Source of the DNA: an uncultured Microbacteriaceae bacterium
GTDB taxonomy: Bacteria; Actinomycetota; Actinomycetes; Actinomycetales; Microbacteriaceae
Direction: 5' to 3'
DNA length: 64,000 bases
Assembly: GCA_903940225.1 (NCBI GenBank)
Contig: CAJAKC010000022.1
Location: forward strand, 62,001-126,000
Shown: positions 54,966 to 63,655 of the stretch, piece by piece
Position numbering within the stretch: the stretch's first letter is position 1
How the letters are laid out: each line of letters opens with the position of its first letter
The notes under the pieces: model-generated
Seen by the model: the letters and a program-made list of their open reading frames with translations, nothing else
Told to the model about the DNA's origin: nothing
Databases searched by the model: none
Translations under genes and position numbers: made by a program

Positions 54966-56585
54966 CTACGCGCGGTTACCGCCGCGATTTCGGAAGGGCG
55001 CGAGGACCTTCGCGGCGGTGTCGTTCCGAAGCACCAACAGACCGGCGAAATAGGTGACGCTCATGACTACCGCGACAAAAACCGCACTCACGAGCGACTC
55101 AAGAATGCCGGGTCCCCACTGGTTGAGTAGTGCACCGTGGGCGAAGGAAGCCACGAATAAGCCGAGGGCGATTGACGGTACGACGGCAAGGACGAAAGCA
55201 CCGAACGAGCTTATCTCCGTCCTGTCGAAGGTTTTTCCGAGACGGCGGTGGAGGCTCACACCCATGACCACCGCCTGAACCCAGGTCGAAACGCTCAGCG
55301 CGGTAGCGAGCCCGGTGGCGACATTTTCGGTGCCACCCGTTCCGACCCACAGAGCTAATCCGGAGAAAACTCCCGCTTGGACAAGTTGAATGACGAACGG
55401 CGTTCGCGTATCTCCCAGCGCGTAAAACACCCGCTGAAGCACAAAGACGACCCCGAACGGCACAAGCCCCACGGCATAGAGCGAGATCACCGGCGCCAGT
55501 CCGCTGGAGGCGGATCCATCGAACACCTGAGCGACGAAGGGCGCCGTAACCCACAGACCAGCACTCGCAAGAACCATAAACAGACCCACGCGGGCAAGCG
55601 ATTCTCGGATGTCGTGCGAGAGTGCCGAGCGGTTTTCGTCCCGGACGTACGTGCTCATCCTGGTGAAATAAGCGGTTGCGAGGGAGACGGTGACAACGGA
55701 ATGCGGGAGCATGAAGACCAGCCAGCCGAATCTCAAAACGGCCAACCCCGGGTCACCATTCGTTGTTGCAAGTGATGCAATGTTGCTCTGCAGAATTCCC
55801 GCGACCTGCGTCACGAGTATCATCCCCAACGTCCACGCAGCGACCCTGCTCGTCTCACCCAGACCAACACCACGGAAGCGGAAGTCGGGGCGAAAACGAA
55901 TGCCCGCCCGACCCAGGAACACGAAAAGAATGAGGGCTTGTGCCGCTACTCCCGCCGTGGCCGAACCCGCAAGGATAGCGATTTCACCGCCCGACCAATC
56001 CGTTGCGAGCGAAACGGAACCGGAGAAAACCGCACCGAGCCAGACCATCCCGGAGATCGCGACGATGTTATTGAGAACTGGAGCCCACGTGAACGGACCA
56101 AAGAGTCCTTTCGCGTTGAGTACCTCGCCAAGCAGACTGTAAACCGCATAGAAGAATACTTGTGGCAAACACCACCACGCAAAGGCAATCGCAAGGCTGA
56201 TATCGGCGGCGCTGAAACCGAGGTCACCAGCGCCTGCACTCTGTTGGGCGTAGAGACCGACAAAGAGCGGCGCGGCGATGGTCGCAAGAATGGCCACCAC
56301 AGCAAAGACGGCGATTCCGAGGGTGAGGAGTTTGTTGATGTAGTTCGCACCACCATCCGAGTCGAGACCCGACTTAACGATGTGCGGGACGAGGACAGCG
56401 GAAAGCACTCCGCCCGCGACGATGGCATAAATGTTGTTGGGCAATTGATTAGCAAGCGCGAAGGCGTCTGCACCGGATCCGACAAGACCGAGCGTGCGGG
56501 CCAGGACCACAGCATTGATGAAACCAAGAATGCGCGAGACGACCGTGCCGGAAGCGAGGAGCAGACTCGACCTGCCCACGCTCAT
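54966..56585 (-). CDS. murJ: Lipid II flippase MurJ
   Basis: A 539-aa MOP-superfamily protein with 14 predicted membrane segments and the conserved N-terminal half (VSRILGFINAVVLARTLG). It flips lipid II outward for RodA and PbpA. No C-terminal pseudokinase extension as in mycobacteria. Overlaps the DUF6049 gene by ATGA. Confidence 0.92.
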   Translation of the reverse strand: MSVGRSSLLLASGTVVSRILGFINAVVLARTLGLVGSGADAFALANQLPNNIYAIVAGGVLSAVLVPHIVKSGLDSDGGANYINKLLTLGIAVFAVVAILATIAAPLFVGLYAQQSAGAGDLGFSAADISLAIAFAWWCLPQVFFYAVYSLLGEVLNAKGLFGPFTWAPVLNNIVAISGMVWLGAVFSGSVSLATDWSGGEIAILAGSATAGVAAQALILFVFLGRAGIRFRPDFRFRGVGLGETSRVAAWTLGMILVTQVAGILQSNIASLATTNGDPGLAVLRFGWLVFMLPHSVVTVSLATAYFTRMSTYVRDENRSALSHDIRESLARVGLFMVLASAGLWVTAPFVAQVFDGSASSGLAPVISLYAVGLVPFGVVFVLQRVFYALGDTRTPFVIQLVQAGVFSGLALWVGTGGTENVATGLATALSVSTWVQAVVMGVSLHRRLGKTFDRTEISSFGAFVLAVVPSIALGLFVASFAHGALLNQWGPGILESLVSAVFVAVVMSVTYFAGLLVLRNDTAAKVLAPFRNRGGNRA

Positions 56586-58006
56586 GCGACTGCCCGGCGT
56601 CGACGAATCGTGCGCATAATTCCGATGGTCATGATGACGATGACGCTACCGAAGAAGACGACCACGGTCAGGATTTCCCACTGTGCCTGGACTTCGATGG
56701 GGAACGAAACCGGTGCGCCGATGGTCTCACCAGTGGGGTCAAGGAGTGTCGCAATGAGGGCGGTCCGTCCGTTTGCCACCGCGGTCATGGGTACCGTGAT
56801 TCGGACGTTCGACCGCGGTTCTATCGTTACCGATTGACCACTGTCGTTGACCTGCACGATGCCGGACGTCGAACGGACCGCGACGGTAACTGTGACCGTT
56901 GCGTCGGAGGAATTGCTGATGCTTATCGGGATGTCCGCCGTGTTGGATAGGACCGTGTATTCCGTCGCCAGCGCAATGGAAACGAGGTCCGTGAGCCAGT
57001 GTGTGTCGCTCATAAACACCCGGGCCGACGGTTCGAAAATGTCGGGGTTGAGGTTTCGGGTAACAACGGCCAGAGTGCGAATTCGATTGGCGATGAGTGA
57101 AACCGGGTCGTCGGTCAGGGTTGATGCCCGTTCCTCGTCGTGCGCCACGGCGTCAAGAACCTCACCGAGGAGGTCGGGCCCGGCCGCCGTGATTCGAGGC
57201 ACGCGTGCCGTATTTGTGGACAGCGGCACGACATTCGTCGTCTCGAGTTCGGAACCGATGACAAGGTCGAGCACGGCAACGGCGGCAGACGCGTCTAACT
57301 CACTTGGTTCCGCGGGCAGAACAATCGTCGATCGAGTGCCCAGCGCGAGCCGAACAGTCCGCGCTGCGTCCTCGGCGGACAGTGCCGAATCGGGTGCCAC
57401 GGCCGCTGCGAGCGCGGCACTTGCGGTGGAGTTGAAGCCACCCGCAAACACTGCATCACCGACGATCATGTTCGTGAAACCCCGCACCGCCGAATCAGCG
57501 ACGGAATCCTTAGTGATTACATCACCGCTCGGCCACAGAACGAGTGACTGAGGGTTCACCGAGGCCAGGGATGCAAAGTTTTCGGCGGTGAACGGGTTTG
57601 TTGCCCCGGGCTCCAACGCCCACAGATCGGCGTTTCCCCAGGGAAGCAAAATCGGATCGAGCGCGGTTACGTCGGCAAGCCACTGAGTCGCGGAGACGGG
57701 GGCGTCGGCGCCGAGCGCGTCGATGCTCGCACTGATGCGGGTGTCTAGCGCTACGGTTAGCCCGTGTCTTTTCGCGACATCGAGGAGAATCGACCAGTCG
57801 CCGGTCGGCCCGGTTTCCGCAGAAAGAGCCGGCGCATCAAGAAACAAACCGTCTCCCGCATCGGCGACGAAGGGAACGAGCACTGCGATTGACCGCGGGG
57901 GTGTGGCGCTCGATCCGGTTCCACCCGCAAGTGCAACGACCACGGACGCCAGTCCCGCACCGAGAATTCGCAGCGCGAGCGCGCGCAGTTTCTCGGGCGA
58001 CGACAT
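56582..58006 (-). CDS. DUF6049-family secreted/membrane protein
   Basis: A 474-aa protein with a signal or anchor segment at the N-terminus (ALALRILGAGLASVVVALAGG), a large extracellular domain and one C-terminal membrane helix (about 447-468) with a basic tail RTIRRRRAVA. This is the protein that sits before murJ in Actinobacteria and is assigned to DUF6049. No enzymatic motif. The middle domain is Ala/Val/Thr-rich, probably beta sandwich. The ATG at 58006 is preferred because TAGACT lies 7 nt upstream. Confidence 0.8.
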   Translation of the reverse strand: MSSPEKLRALALRILGAGLASVVVALAGGTGSSATPPRSIAVLVPFVADAGDGLFLDAPALSAETGPTGDWSILLDVAKRHGLTVALDTRISASIDALGADAPVSATQWLADVTALDPILLPWGNADLWALEPGATNPFTAENFASLASVNPQSLVLWPSGDVITKDSVADSAVRGFTNMIVGDAVFAGGFNSTASAALAAAVAPDSALSAEDAARTVRLALGTRSTIVLPAEPSELDASAAVAVLDLVIGSELETTNVVPLSTNTARVPRITAAGPDLLGEVLDAVAHDEERASTLTDDPVSLIANRIRTLAVVTRNLNPDIFEPSARVFMSDTHWLTDLVSIALATEYTVLSNTADIPISISNSSDATVTVTVAVRSTSGIVQVNDSGQSVTIEPRSNVRITVPMTAVANGRTALIATLLDPTGETIGAPVSFPIEVQAQWEILTVVVFFGSVIVIMTIGIMRTIRRRRAVA

Positions 58007-58013
58007 GCCCCTC

Positions 58014-58023
58014 AGTCTAGACT
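58014..58023. promoter_or_regulatory. Palindromic divergent -10 pair (DUF6049 / pcnA)
   Basis: AGTCTAGACT is a perfect palindrome that gives TAGACT on both strands (58018-58023 plus, 58019-58014 minus), overlapping at the central TA. It is 7 nt from the DUF6049 ATG and 8 nt from the pcnA ATG. Confidence 0.6.
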
Positions 58024-58031
58024 TTGTACTC

Positions 58032-59468
58032 ATGGAGAGCGTGGTGGAGGCCATGGCAAGACTCACGGCTCTGGCCGCGAGTCCCGCAGTCAACCGCTTG
58101 TCCGCCGCATTCGACGCGGTCGGCAAAGAGTTGGCCCTTGTCGGCGGTCCTGTTCGGGACGCATTCCTTGGCAGACCGGTGAACGACCTCGATTTCACAA
58201 CCAACGCCACCCCCGACGAGATGCTGACAATTTGCGCACCCATCGCGACAGCGACCTGGGATGTCGGTCGCGATTTTGGAACCATCGGGGCGATGGTCGA
58301 CGGCGAGCGGGTAGAGATTACGACCTATCGCGCGGACAAATACGACCGTGAGTCGCGCAAGCCAACGGTGGCATTCGGGGAGCGCATCGAAGACGACCTG
58401 ATCCGACGCGACTTCACGGTAAACGCAATGGCATTGACCCTGCCGGGCCTTCAACTTATTGATCCGAGTAACGGTTTTGCGGATTTGACGGCAGGGATTT
58501 TGCGAACACCGAGTGCGCCCGAGGTGTCCTTTGCAGACGACCCGTTGCGCATGATGCGCGCGGCACGATTTGTCGCGCAGTTGGGCATGGCGCTCGCGCC
58601 CGAAGTCGAGTCGGCTCTGCGAGCGTCCGTTGAGTCCATTCGCATGATTTCTGCCGAACGAGTTCGTGACGAGTTCGTGAAGACCCTGTCCGCCGATGAC
58701 CCAATTCCCGGGATTCGACTACTCGTGGAGTCGGGGCTGTGCGACATCGTTATTCCGGAGCTTCCCGCGCTGGTTCGTGAACATGACGAGCACGGTCGAC
58801 ACAAGGACGTGTACGAACACTCCCTCAAGGTATTGACTCAGTCCATTGCCTTGGAAAAGGATCGTTCTCCCGGCGCAGAACCGGATCTCATCGGACGCCT
58901 CGCGGCGCTGCTGCACGACATTGGTAAGCCAGCGACGCGTTCGTTCGACAAGCCATCGAAGGCGGTCACCTTTTATGGGCATGACATGGTCGGTGCGCGA
59001 ATGGCGAAAAAGAGGTTGACGGAACTGCGATTCGATAACGAGACAGTCGCGCGCACCTCAAACCTCATCAGGCTTCACTTGAGGTTTTTTGGGTATAGCG
59101 AAGGCGCATGGACTGACTCGGCGATTCGACGGTATGTCAGGGATGCCGGCGAGGAATTGCAGCGACTTCACATCCTCGTCCGCAGTGATGTGACTACGCG
59201 AAACGAACGCCGTCTTGCCGCGATGGGCAACGCGTACGACGATCTCGAGCGGCGCATTGACGAGATTCGCGAGCGGGAAGAGATTGACTCGATTCGACCC
59301 GATCTTGATGGTGAACAGATCATGGAATTGCTCGGCATCGGCCCGAGCCGTGTGGTTGGTGAAGCGTGGAGTTTTCTGCTCGAGCTGAGACTTGATGAGG
59401 GACCGCTTGGCGAAGCCGAGGCCGAGAAGCGTCTTCGCGCCTGGGCGCAGTCCCGCGACTTGGCTTAA
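58032..59468 (+). CDS. pcnA: CCA tRNA nucleotidyltransferase / poly(A) polymerase family
   Basis: A 478-aa class II nucleotidyltransferase: LVGGPVRDAFLGRPVNDLDFTT with the DxD metal site, then the RRDFTVNAMA motif, the neck, and an HD domain (LLHDIGKPAT). It adds CCA to tRNAs; two of the three tRNA genes here lack encoded CCA. ATG at 58032 or 58053 possible. Divergent from DUF6049. Confidence 0.92.
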   Translation: MESVVEAMARLTALAASPAVNRLSAAFDAVGKELALVGGPVRDAFLGRPVNDLDFTTNATPDEMLTICAPIATATWDVGRDFGTIGAMVDGERVEITTYRADKYDRESRKPTVAFGERIEDDLIRRDFTVNAMALTLPGLQLIDPSNGFADLTAGILRTPSAPEVSFADDPLRMMRAARFVAQLGMALAPEVESALRASVESIRMISAERVRDEFVKTLSADDPIPGIRLLVESGLCDIVIPELPALVREHDEHGRHKDVYEHSLKVLTQSIALEKDRSPGAEPDLIGRLAALLHDIGKPATRSFDKPSKAVTFYGHDMVGARMAKKRLTELRFDNETVARTSNLIRLHLRFFGYSEGAWTDSAIRRYVRDAGEELQRLHILVRSDVTTRNERRLAAMGNAYDDLERRIDEIREREEIDSIRPDLDGEQIMELLGIGPSRVVGEAWSFLLELRLDEGPLGEAEAEKRLRAWAQSRDLA

Positions 59469-59488
59469 CCGCACTCCTGGGCTATTCT
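59460..59488 (+). promoter_or_regulatory. rpsF operon promoter
   Basis: TTGGCT (59460-59465), 17-nt spacer, TATTCT (59483-59488). The -35 overlaps the pcnA 3' end. The same -10 and spacing as rpmH. Confidence 0.7.
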
Positions 59489-59525
59489 TGACAGGTTGCC
59501 CTCGTGGCAACGAACGGAAGCAATA

Positions 59526-59569
59526 CCCTCCTGCTGCAGAAAGTCTGTAGCCGCTGAGTCCAGAGGAGG
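59526..59569 (+). ncRNA. Putative S6:S18 ribosomal protein leader
   Basis: CCTCCT (59527-59532) can pair with the Shine-Dalgarno AGGAGG (59564-59569), enclosing a hairpin GCTGCAGA-AAG-TCTGTAGC and the trinucleotide CCG (59551-59553) just after it. The position before rpsF and the CCG beside the hairpin match the known S6:S18-binding leader. Structure is read by eye. Confidence 0.6.
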
Positions 59570-59579
59570 TGGGTTATTT

Positions 59580-59897
59580 ATGCATCCTTATGAACTGATG
59601 GTGATCCTCAACCCCGAGGTTGAAGACCGCACTGTTCAACCGACGCTCGACAAGTTCCTTGGCGTCGTTACCGCAAACGGCGGAAAGATCGACAACGTTG
59701 ATATTTGGGGACGTCGTCGTCTGGCCTACGAAATTCAGAAGAAGAGCGAAGGCGTCTACGCCGTCGTCAACTTCACCGCGGAGCCCGCGACCACCGTTGA
59801 GCTGGAGCGTCAGCTCCGTCTTTCGGAATCGGTCATGCGAACCAAGGTTCTTCGCGCCGATGAAGCAGTCGCGCGCATCGAGAAGGCTGCCGAGTAG
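59580..59897 (+). CDS. rpsF: 30S ribosomal protein S6
   Basis: A 105-aa S6: [13 protein letters not shown] opening, [20 protein letters not shown]. Forms a heterodimer with S18 that probably also represses this operon. AGGAGG lies 10 nt before the ATG. Confidence 0.96.
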   Translation: MHPYELMVILNPEVEDRTVQPTLDKFLGVVTANGGKIDNVDIWGRRRLAYEIQKKSEGVYAVVNFTAEPATTVELERQLRLSESVMRTKVLRADEAVARIEKAAE

Positions 59898-59902
59898 TCA
59901 AC

Positions 59903-60403
59903 ATGGCTAACGACACGATCATCACGGTAGTCGGCAACCTCACCGCTGACCCCGAACTGCGCTTCACGCAGAACGGTGTTGCCGTTGCGAACTTCACGAT
60001 CGCTTCGACCCCACGTACCTTCGACCGCGCGTCGAACGAATGGAAGGACGGCGAAGCGCTGTTCCTTCGTGCAAGTGTGTGGCGTGAATTCGCCGAACAC
60101 GTTGCCGGGTCCTTGACGAAAGGCGCCCGCGTCGTTGCGACCGGACGTCTTCGCCAGCGCTCCTACGAGACGAAAGAGGGCGAAAAGCGCACCTCGATCG
60201 AACTCGAAGTAGACGAGATCGGCCCATCGCTTCGGTATGCGACCGCATCCATCACGCGAGCCGCAGGGGGAAGCAGCGCCAGCGCTGGTTCGTCCAGCTC
60301 AGACTGGTCTCAGCCAACCGGTGGTGACCAGTGGGCAGCTCCCGCAACGGAGAAGGACCCCTGGGGACAGACCGAACCTCCCGCGGACGAAACTCCGTTC
60401 TAA
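59903..60403 (+). CDS. ssb: Single-stranded DNA-binding protein
   Basis: A 166-aa SSB with OB fold (about 1-110), Gly/Ser/Gln linker, and the acidic C-terminal tip ADETPF (DEIPF-like), the protein-interaction motif. In the usual rpsF-ssb-rpsR-rplI order. Confidence 0.95.
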   Translation: MANDTIITVVGNLTADPELRFTQNGVAVANFTIASTPRTFDRASNEWKDGEALFLRASVWREFAEHVAGSLTKGARVVATGRLRQRSYETKEGEKRTSIELEVDEIGPSLRYATASITRAAGGSSASAGSSSSDWSQPTGGDQWAAPATEKDPWGQTEPPADETPF

Positions 60404-60433
60404 CCACCACTCTTAAACCTAAGGACAACAAAA

Positions 60434-60694
60434 ATGGCAGGTAAGGCAACCGGCGATCGCCGTAAGCCCCGCGTCGGCAAGGGCGCCAAGGCGCTTCCCC
60501 CCGCAAAAGCAATCAGGGTCGATGTCATCGACTACAAGGACGTTGCGACTCTTCGCAAGTTCGTCTCAGAGCGCGGCAAGATTCGCTCACGCCGCATCAC
60601 GGGCGTTTCGGTTCAGGAGCAGCGGCTCATCGCTCGTGCGGTTAAGAACGCACGCGAGATGGCCCTTCTCCCCTATGCCGGCGCAGGCCGTTAG
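60434..60694 (+). CDS. rpsR: 30S ribosomal protein S18
   Basis: An 86-aa S18 ([34 protein letters not shown]). No cysteines, so the zinc-free C-minus form, common as a paralogue under zinc limitation; whether a zinc-binding S18 exists elsewhere is unknown. Confidence 0.95.
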   Translation: MAGKATGDRRKPRVGKGAKALPPAKAIRVDVIDYKDVATLRKFVSERGKIRSRRITGVSVQEQRLIARAVKNAREMALLPYAGAGR

Positions 60695-60705
60695 GAGATA
60701 TTCAG

Positions 60706-61158
60706 ATGGCTAAGCTCATTCTCACTCACGAGGTCTCCGGCCTCGGTACCGCTGGCGACATCGTTGATGTCAAGAACGGTTACGCACGCAACTATCTCGT
60801 CCCCCAGGGACTCGCAATCGTGTGGACGCGCGGTGGCGAAAAGCAGGTGACCGACATCAAGTCGGCTCGTGCCGCTCGCGCACTGGCTTCGCACGAGGAC
60901 GCCGTTGCTCTCAAGACCAAACTCGAAAGTGTAACCATCACGGTTCCTGCTTCGGCTGGGGCAGAAGGTCGCCTCTTTGGTTCGATCAAGACCGCCGACA
61001 TCGCAGCGGCCGTCGAGGCTGCTGGTCTCGGTCAGATCGACAAGCGTTCGATTCAACTGCAGGCCGCAATCAAGGCAACCGGCGCTTATTCAGCGACGGT
61101 CAAGCTGCACGATGGCGTTGTGGCAACACTCGCACTGAAGGTCGTTTCCGCAAAGTAA
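60706..61158 (+). CDS. rplI: 50S ribosomal protein L9
   Basis: A 150-aa L9 with the N-terminal ribosome-binding domain ([34 protein letters not shown]) and C-terminal domain. AGGAGA upstream of ATG. Last gene of the rpsF operon. Confidence 0.96.
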   Translation: MAKLILTHEVSGLGTAGDIVDVKNGYARNYLVPQGLAIVWTRGGEKQVTDIKSARAARALASHEDAVALKTKLESVTITVPASAGAEGRLFGSIKTADIAAAVEAAGLGQIDKRSIQLQAAIKATGAYSATVKLHDGVVATLALKVVSAK

Positions 61159-61177
61159 CCGACCGTTCTATGCTCGA

Positions 61178-61214
61178 AAGCGCCCCCAAAACAGTGGTTT
61201 TGGGGGCGCTTTTA
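61178..61214 (+). terminator. Strong intrinsic terminator of the rpsF operon
   Basis: AGCGCCCCCAAAAC pairs perfectly with GTTTTGGGGGCGCT around an AGTG loop, followed by TTTT. Confidence 0.93.
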
Positions 61215-61552
61215 TGTCCCTCGGCCGCTCACGATGTTGTGGAAAGGTTAAAGGTTCAACCTGAACTCTAAACAACTTTCCCCACAGCCACATTTTCATC
61301 AAAACATCGGGTCAGGGGCTGTTTTGAGGAAATCGCCGAGTGTTTTATCCACAGTTCTCCACAGCCTGTCCACACCTTTATTCGGCGTGTTTCACAATTT
61401 CCCCACAGACTTATACACAGGGTGGTTTGCATTGTTTCACGGCCTTCCCTAGCGTTCAGTAGTCAGTGATGGGCGTGGCGGTGAGAAATGTCCCAGCTCA
61501 CGCTCATACTGAAAACCCGAACCCATCCGACGACAGCAAAGGAGGCGTGATC
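61215..61552. promoter_or_regulatory. DnaA-box-rich leader and promoter region of dnaB
   Basis: No gene is seen. DnaA-box-like sites: TTCCCCACA (61278-61286), perfect TTATCCACA (61345-61353), TTCTCCACA (61356-61364), CTGTCCACA (61366-61374), TTCCCCACA (61399-61407), TTATACACA (61411-61419), all in the same orientation. An open frame upstream of 61553 exists but the ribosome-binding site argues against using it. Confidence 0.7.
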
Positions 61553-62908
61553 ATGGCCGGACCGCAGCTCGAATTAGTTCCCGAAGGCACCGGTGAAAAT
61601 CGCGTTCCGCCGAACGACGTCGCCGCCGAAAAGTCCACTCTGGGCGGAATGCTTCTGTCCAAGGACATCATCGGTGAGGTCTCGGAAGTCGTCAAGGGAC
61701 GAGATTTTTACCTGCCCAAGCACGAGATCATTTTCGACGCAATCATTTCACTCTTCGCTAAAGGCGACCCCGCCGACACGATCTCGTTGGGTGACCACCT
61801 CGCCAAGCAGGGCGATCTCCAGAAAATCGGTGGGGCCTCCTACCTGCACGAACTCGCGAGCTTCGTTCCGACCGCTGCGAACGCAACGTACTACGCGTCG
61901 ATTGTCGCGGACAAGTCAATTCTGCGTGGACTCGTCACGACGGGAACTCGAATCACGCAACTCGGGTTTGCGGCCGAGGGTGAACCCATGGATCTCGTCA
62001 ACGAGGCTCAAGCAGAGGTCTTCTCGATCGGGCGCAGTGCCCGAGCCGACGAGGCCGTTCAAGTTTCAGACGCGCTCGTCGCCGCGATAGACGAAATGGA
62101 AGCAATTGCCGGGCGCAACGGTGCGCACATCGAAATCCCCACCGGCTTCCGCGAACTCGACACTCTCACCAACGGACTTCACCCGGGGCAACTAGTCCTT
62201 ATCGCCGCACGACCGGCACTGGGAAAGTCGACCCTCGCTCTCGACATCGCCCGCAGCGCGGCAATCAAGTCGAACCAGCCCACCGTGTTCTTTTCACTCG
62301 AAATGTCTCGGTCGGAAATCGCGATGCGACTTCTCTCGGCGGAAACCAGCATTTTCCTGCACAAAATGCGCAACGGAACGATTGACAGCCAAGGCTGGAA
62401 GCGAATCTCCCAGAAGCAGGCCGATCTCGCGAACGCACCGTTGTACATCGACGACAGCCCGAACCTCACGCTCGTCGAAATTCGCGCCAAGTGCCGCAGA
62501 ATGAAGCAGCAGCACGGTCTCAAGCTCATTGTTATTGACTACCTACAACTCATGTCGTCCGGCAAGCGTGTGGAAAACCGCCAGCAAGAAGTCTCCGAGT
62601 TTTCCCGTTCACTCAAGCTTCTGGCCAAGGAATTGGGAGTTCCCATCATCGCCCTGTCGCAGCTCAACCGAGGACCGGAACAGCGCCAAGACAAGCGGCC
62701 GATGCTGTCTGACCTTCGCGAATCGGGCTCACTCGAACAAGACGCCGACATCGTGGTGCTCCTTCACCGCGAACGCTATGCCGAAGACGGGGATGCCAAG
62801 AACGACGCCGAACTGATCGTCGCCAAGCATCGAAACGGTGCGACCGCGACCATCACCGTGCTCTTCGAGGGTGGCTTCTCTCGGTTCAGCGACATGGCGC
62901 CGGTGTAG
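61553..62908 (+). CDS. dnaB: Replicative DNA helicase DnaB
   Basis: A 451-aa hexameric helicase: N-terminal domain (about 20-125), linker, RecA-like motor with Walker A in AARPALGKSTLALDIARS, Walker B IVIDYLQLM, and the arginine-finger region SGSLEQDADIV. No intein, unlike many mycobacteria. ATG at 61553 chosen because AAAGGAGG lies 8 nt upstream and it gives the family's normal length. Confidence 0.95.
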   Translation: MAGPQLELVPEGTGENRVPPNDVAAEKSTLGGMLLSKDIIGEVSEVVKGRDFYLPKHEIIFDAIISLFAKGDPADTISLGDHLAKQGDLQKIGGASYLHELASFVPTAANATYYASIVADKSILRGLVTTGTRITQLGFAAEGEPMDLVNEAQAEVFSIGRSARADEAVQVSDALVAAIDEMEAIAGRNGAHIEIPTGFRELDTLTNGLHPGQLVLIAARPALGKSTLALDIARSAAIKSNQPTVFFSLEMSRSEIAMRLLSAETSIFLHKMRNGTIDSQGWKRISQKQADLANAPLYIDDSPNLTLVEIRAKCRRMKQQHGLKLIVIDYLQLMSSGKRVENRQQEVSEFSRSLKLLAKELGVPIIALSQLNRGPEQRQDKRPMLSDLRESGSLEQDADIVVLLHRERYAEDGDAKNDAELIVAKHRNGATATITVLFEGGFSRFSDMAPV

Positions 62909-62934
62909 TGAACCGGGCCAACACCCTCGCGCCG

Positions 62935-62940
62935 TAGGCT
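62935..62940 (+). promoter_or_regulatory. -10 element of the 62947 gene
   Basis: TAGGCT, exactly 6 nt before the GTG at 62947: leaderless arrangement. Confidence 0.6.
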
Positions 62941-62946
62941 AGGGGC

Positions 62947-63450
62947 GTGCAGCTTCTTCGCTCTTTCGGACGTCCCGCTGTCCTGCTTGTCATCGGATTG
63001 ATTATTCCGTTCATCGCCACCCACGGAAACGTCGTTGGTTTGCAGTGGCTGACGGCCATATCGGTAGTGTCACTCGCTCTGTGTGACGACCGCTCCACGA
63101 ACATCACCGCTGCGGTGTGGTGGATCAACGTGCTCTTCACCGGTGTGACAGTGCTGGGTCTCTTGCTGGGCACAATCGGATCCGTGTCCGCTCTCTCGCT
63201 TGCCATTCCGCTCGTGCTTTTCGAATGCGCGCGCGCGTTCATCCGGTCCGAGCAGTTTGCCGGATGGGGGTCTGCCCTTCTCGCACTCACCCTGGCTGTC
63301 CTCGTCTTTTCCAAAACAGAAGACTCCACCATTGCGACCGGAGCAATTGGCGCTTGGGCCGTCGTTCTGGGCGTCTTCGGCGCTATTCGACAATCCGAGA
63401 CCGTCATGGCCTCGGGTAGAAAGCTGGTGAACCGTGTCACAAAACGATAA
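62947..63450 (+). CDS. Polytopic membrane protein of unknown function
   Basis: A 167-aa protein with about five hydrophobic segments (VLLVIGLIIPFIATHG, WINVLFTGVTVLGLLLGTIG, LSLAIPLVLF, ALLALTLAVLVF, AIGAWAVVLGVFGAI). No family recognised. The GTG start is set by the -10 spacing. Overlaps the next gene by 17 nt, so the two are co-translated. Confidence 0.65.
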   Translation: MQLLRSFGRPAVLLVIGLIIPFIATHGNVVGLQWLTAISVVSLALCDDRSTNITAAVWWINVLFTGVTVLGLLLGTIGSVSALSLAIPLVLFECARAFIRSEQFAGWGSALLALTLAVLVFSKTEDSTIATGAIGAWAVVLGVFGAIRQSETVMASGRKLVNRVTKR

Positions 63451-63655
63451 GACAAAGCCGTTTCAGATTGTCGGGTTCTCCCTCGGGGCGGGTGTTTTCC
63501 TCGGGGGCATTGTCCTCATGGTTACCCGCGACTTTCGCATGGCCGGGATCTTCGCGGGGGGTGCTTTTGTCGTCACAATCCTCATGCTCGCGATGATCGT
63601 GTTGGCAATGAGTCCGCAGTTACCGAAACGCGATAACAACCCTCACGACATTTAG
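63434..63655 (+). CDS. Small two-helix membrane protein
   Basis: A 73-aa protein with two membrane helices (about 11-30 and 36-60) and a short hydrophilic tail. GTG start inside the preceding gene. No family recognised. Its TAG shares TTAG with the convergent purB stop. Confidence 0.65.
   Translation: MSQNDKTKPFQIVGFSLGAGVFLGGIVLMVTRDFRMAGIFAGGAFVVTILMLAMIVLAMSPQLPKRDNNPHDI

Noticed and set aside
55938-56837. Plus-strand open frame opposite murJ and the end of DUF6049
   Set aside because: Antisense to conserved MurJ helices; charged low-information composition.
61432-61444. parS-like TGTTTCACGG upstream of dnaB
   Set aside because: Only one arm of the palindrome is present.
61466-61552. 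29-residue N-terminal extension of DnaB
   Set aside because: Strong AAAGGAGG lies before the ATG at 61553 and the extended residues are not helicase-like.
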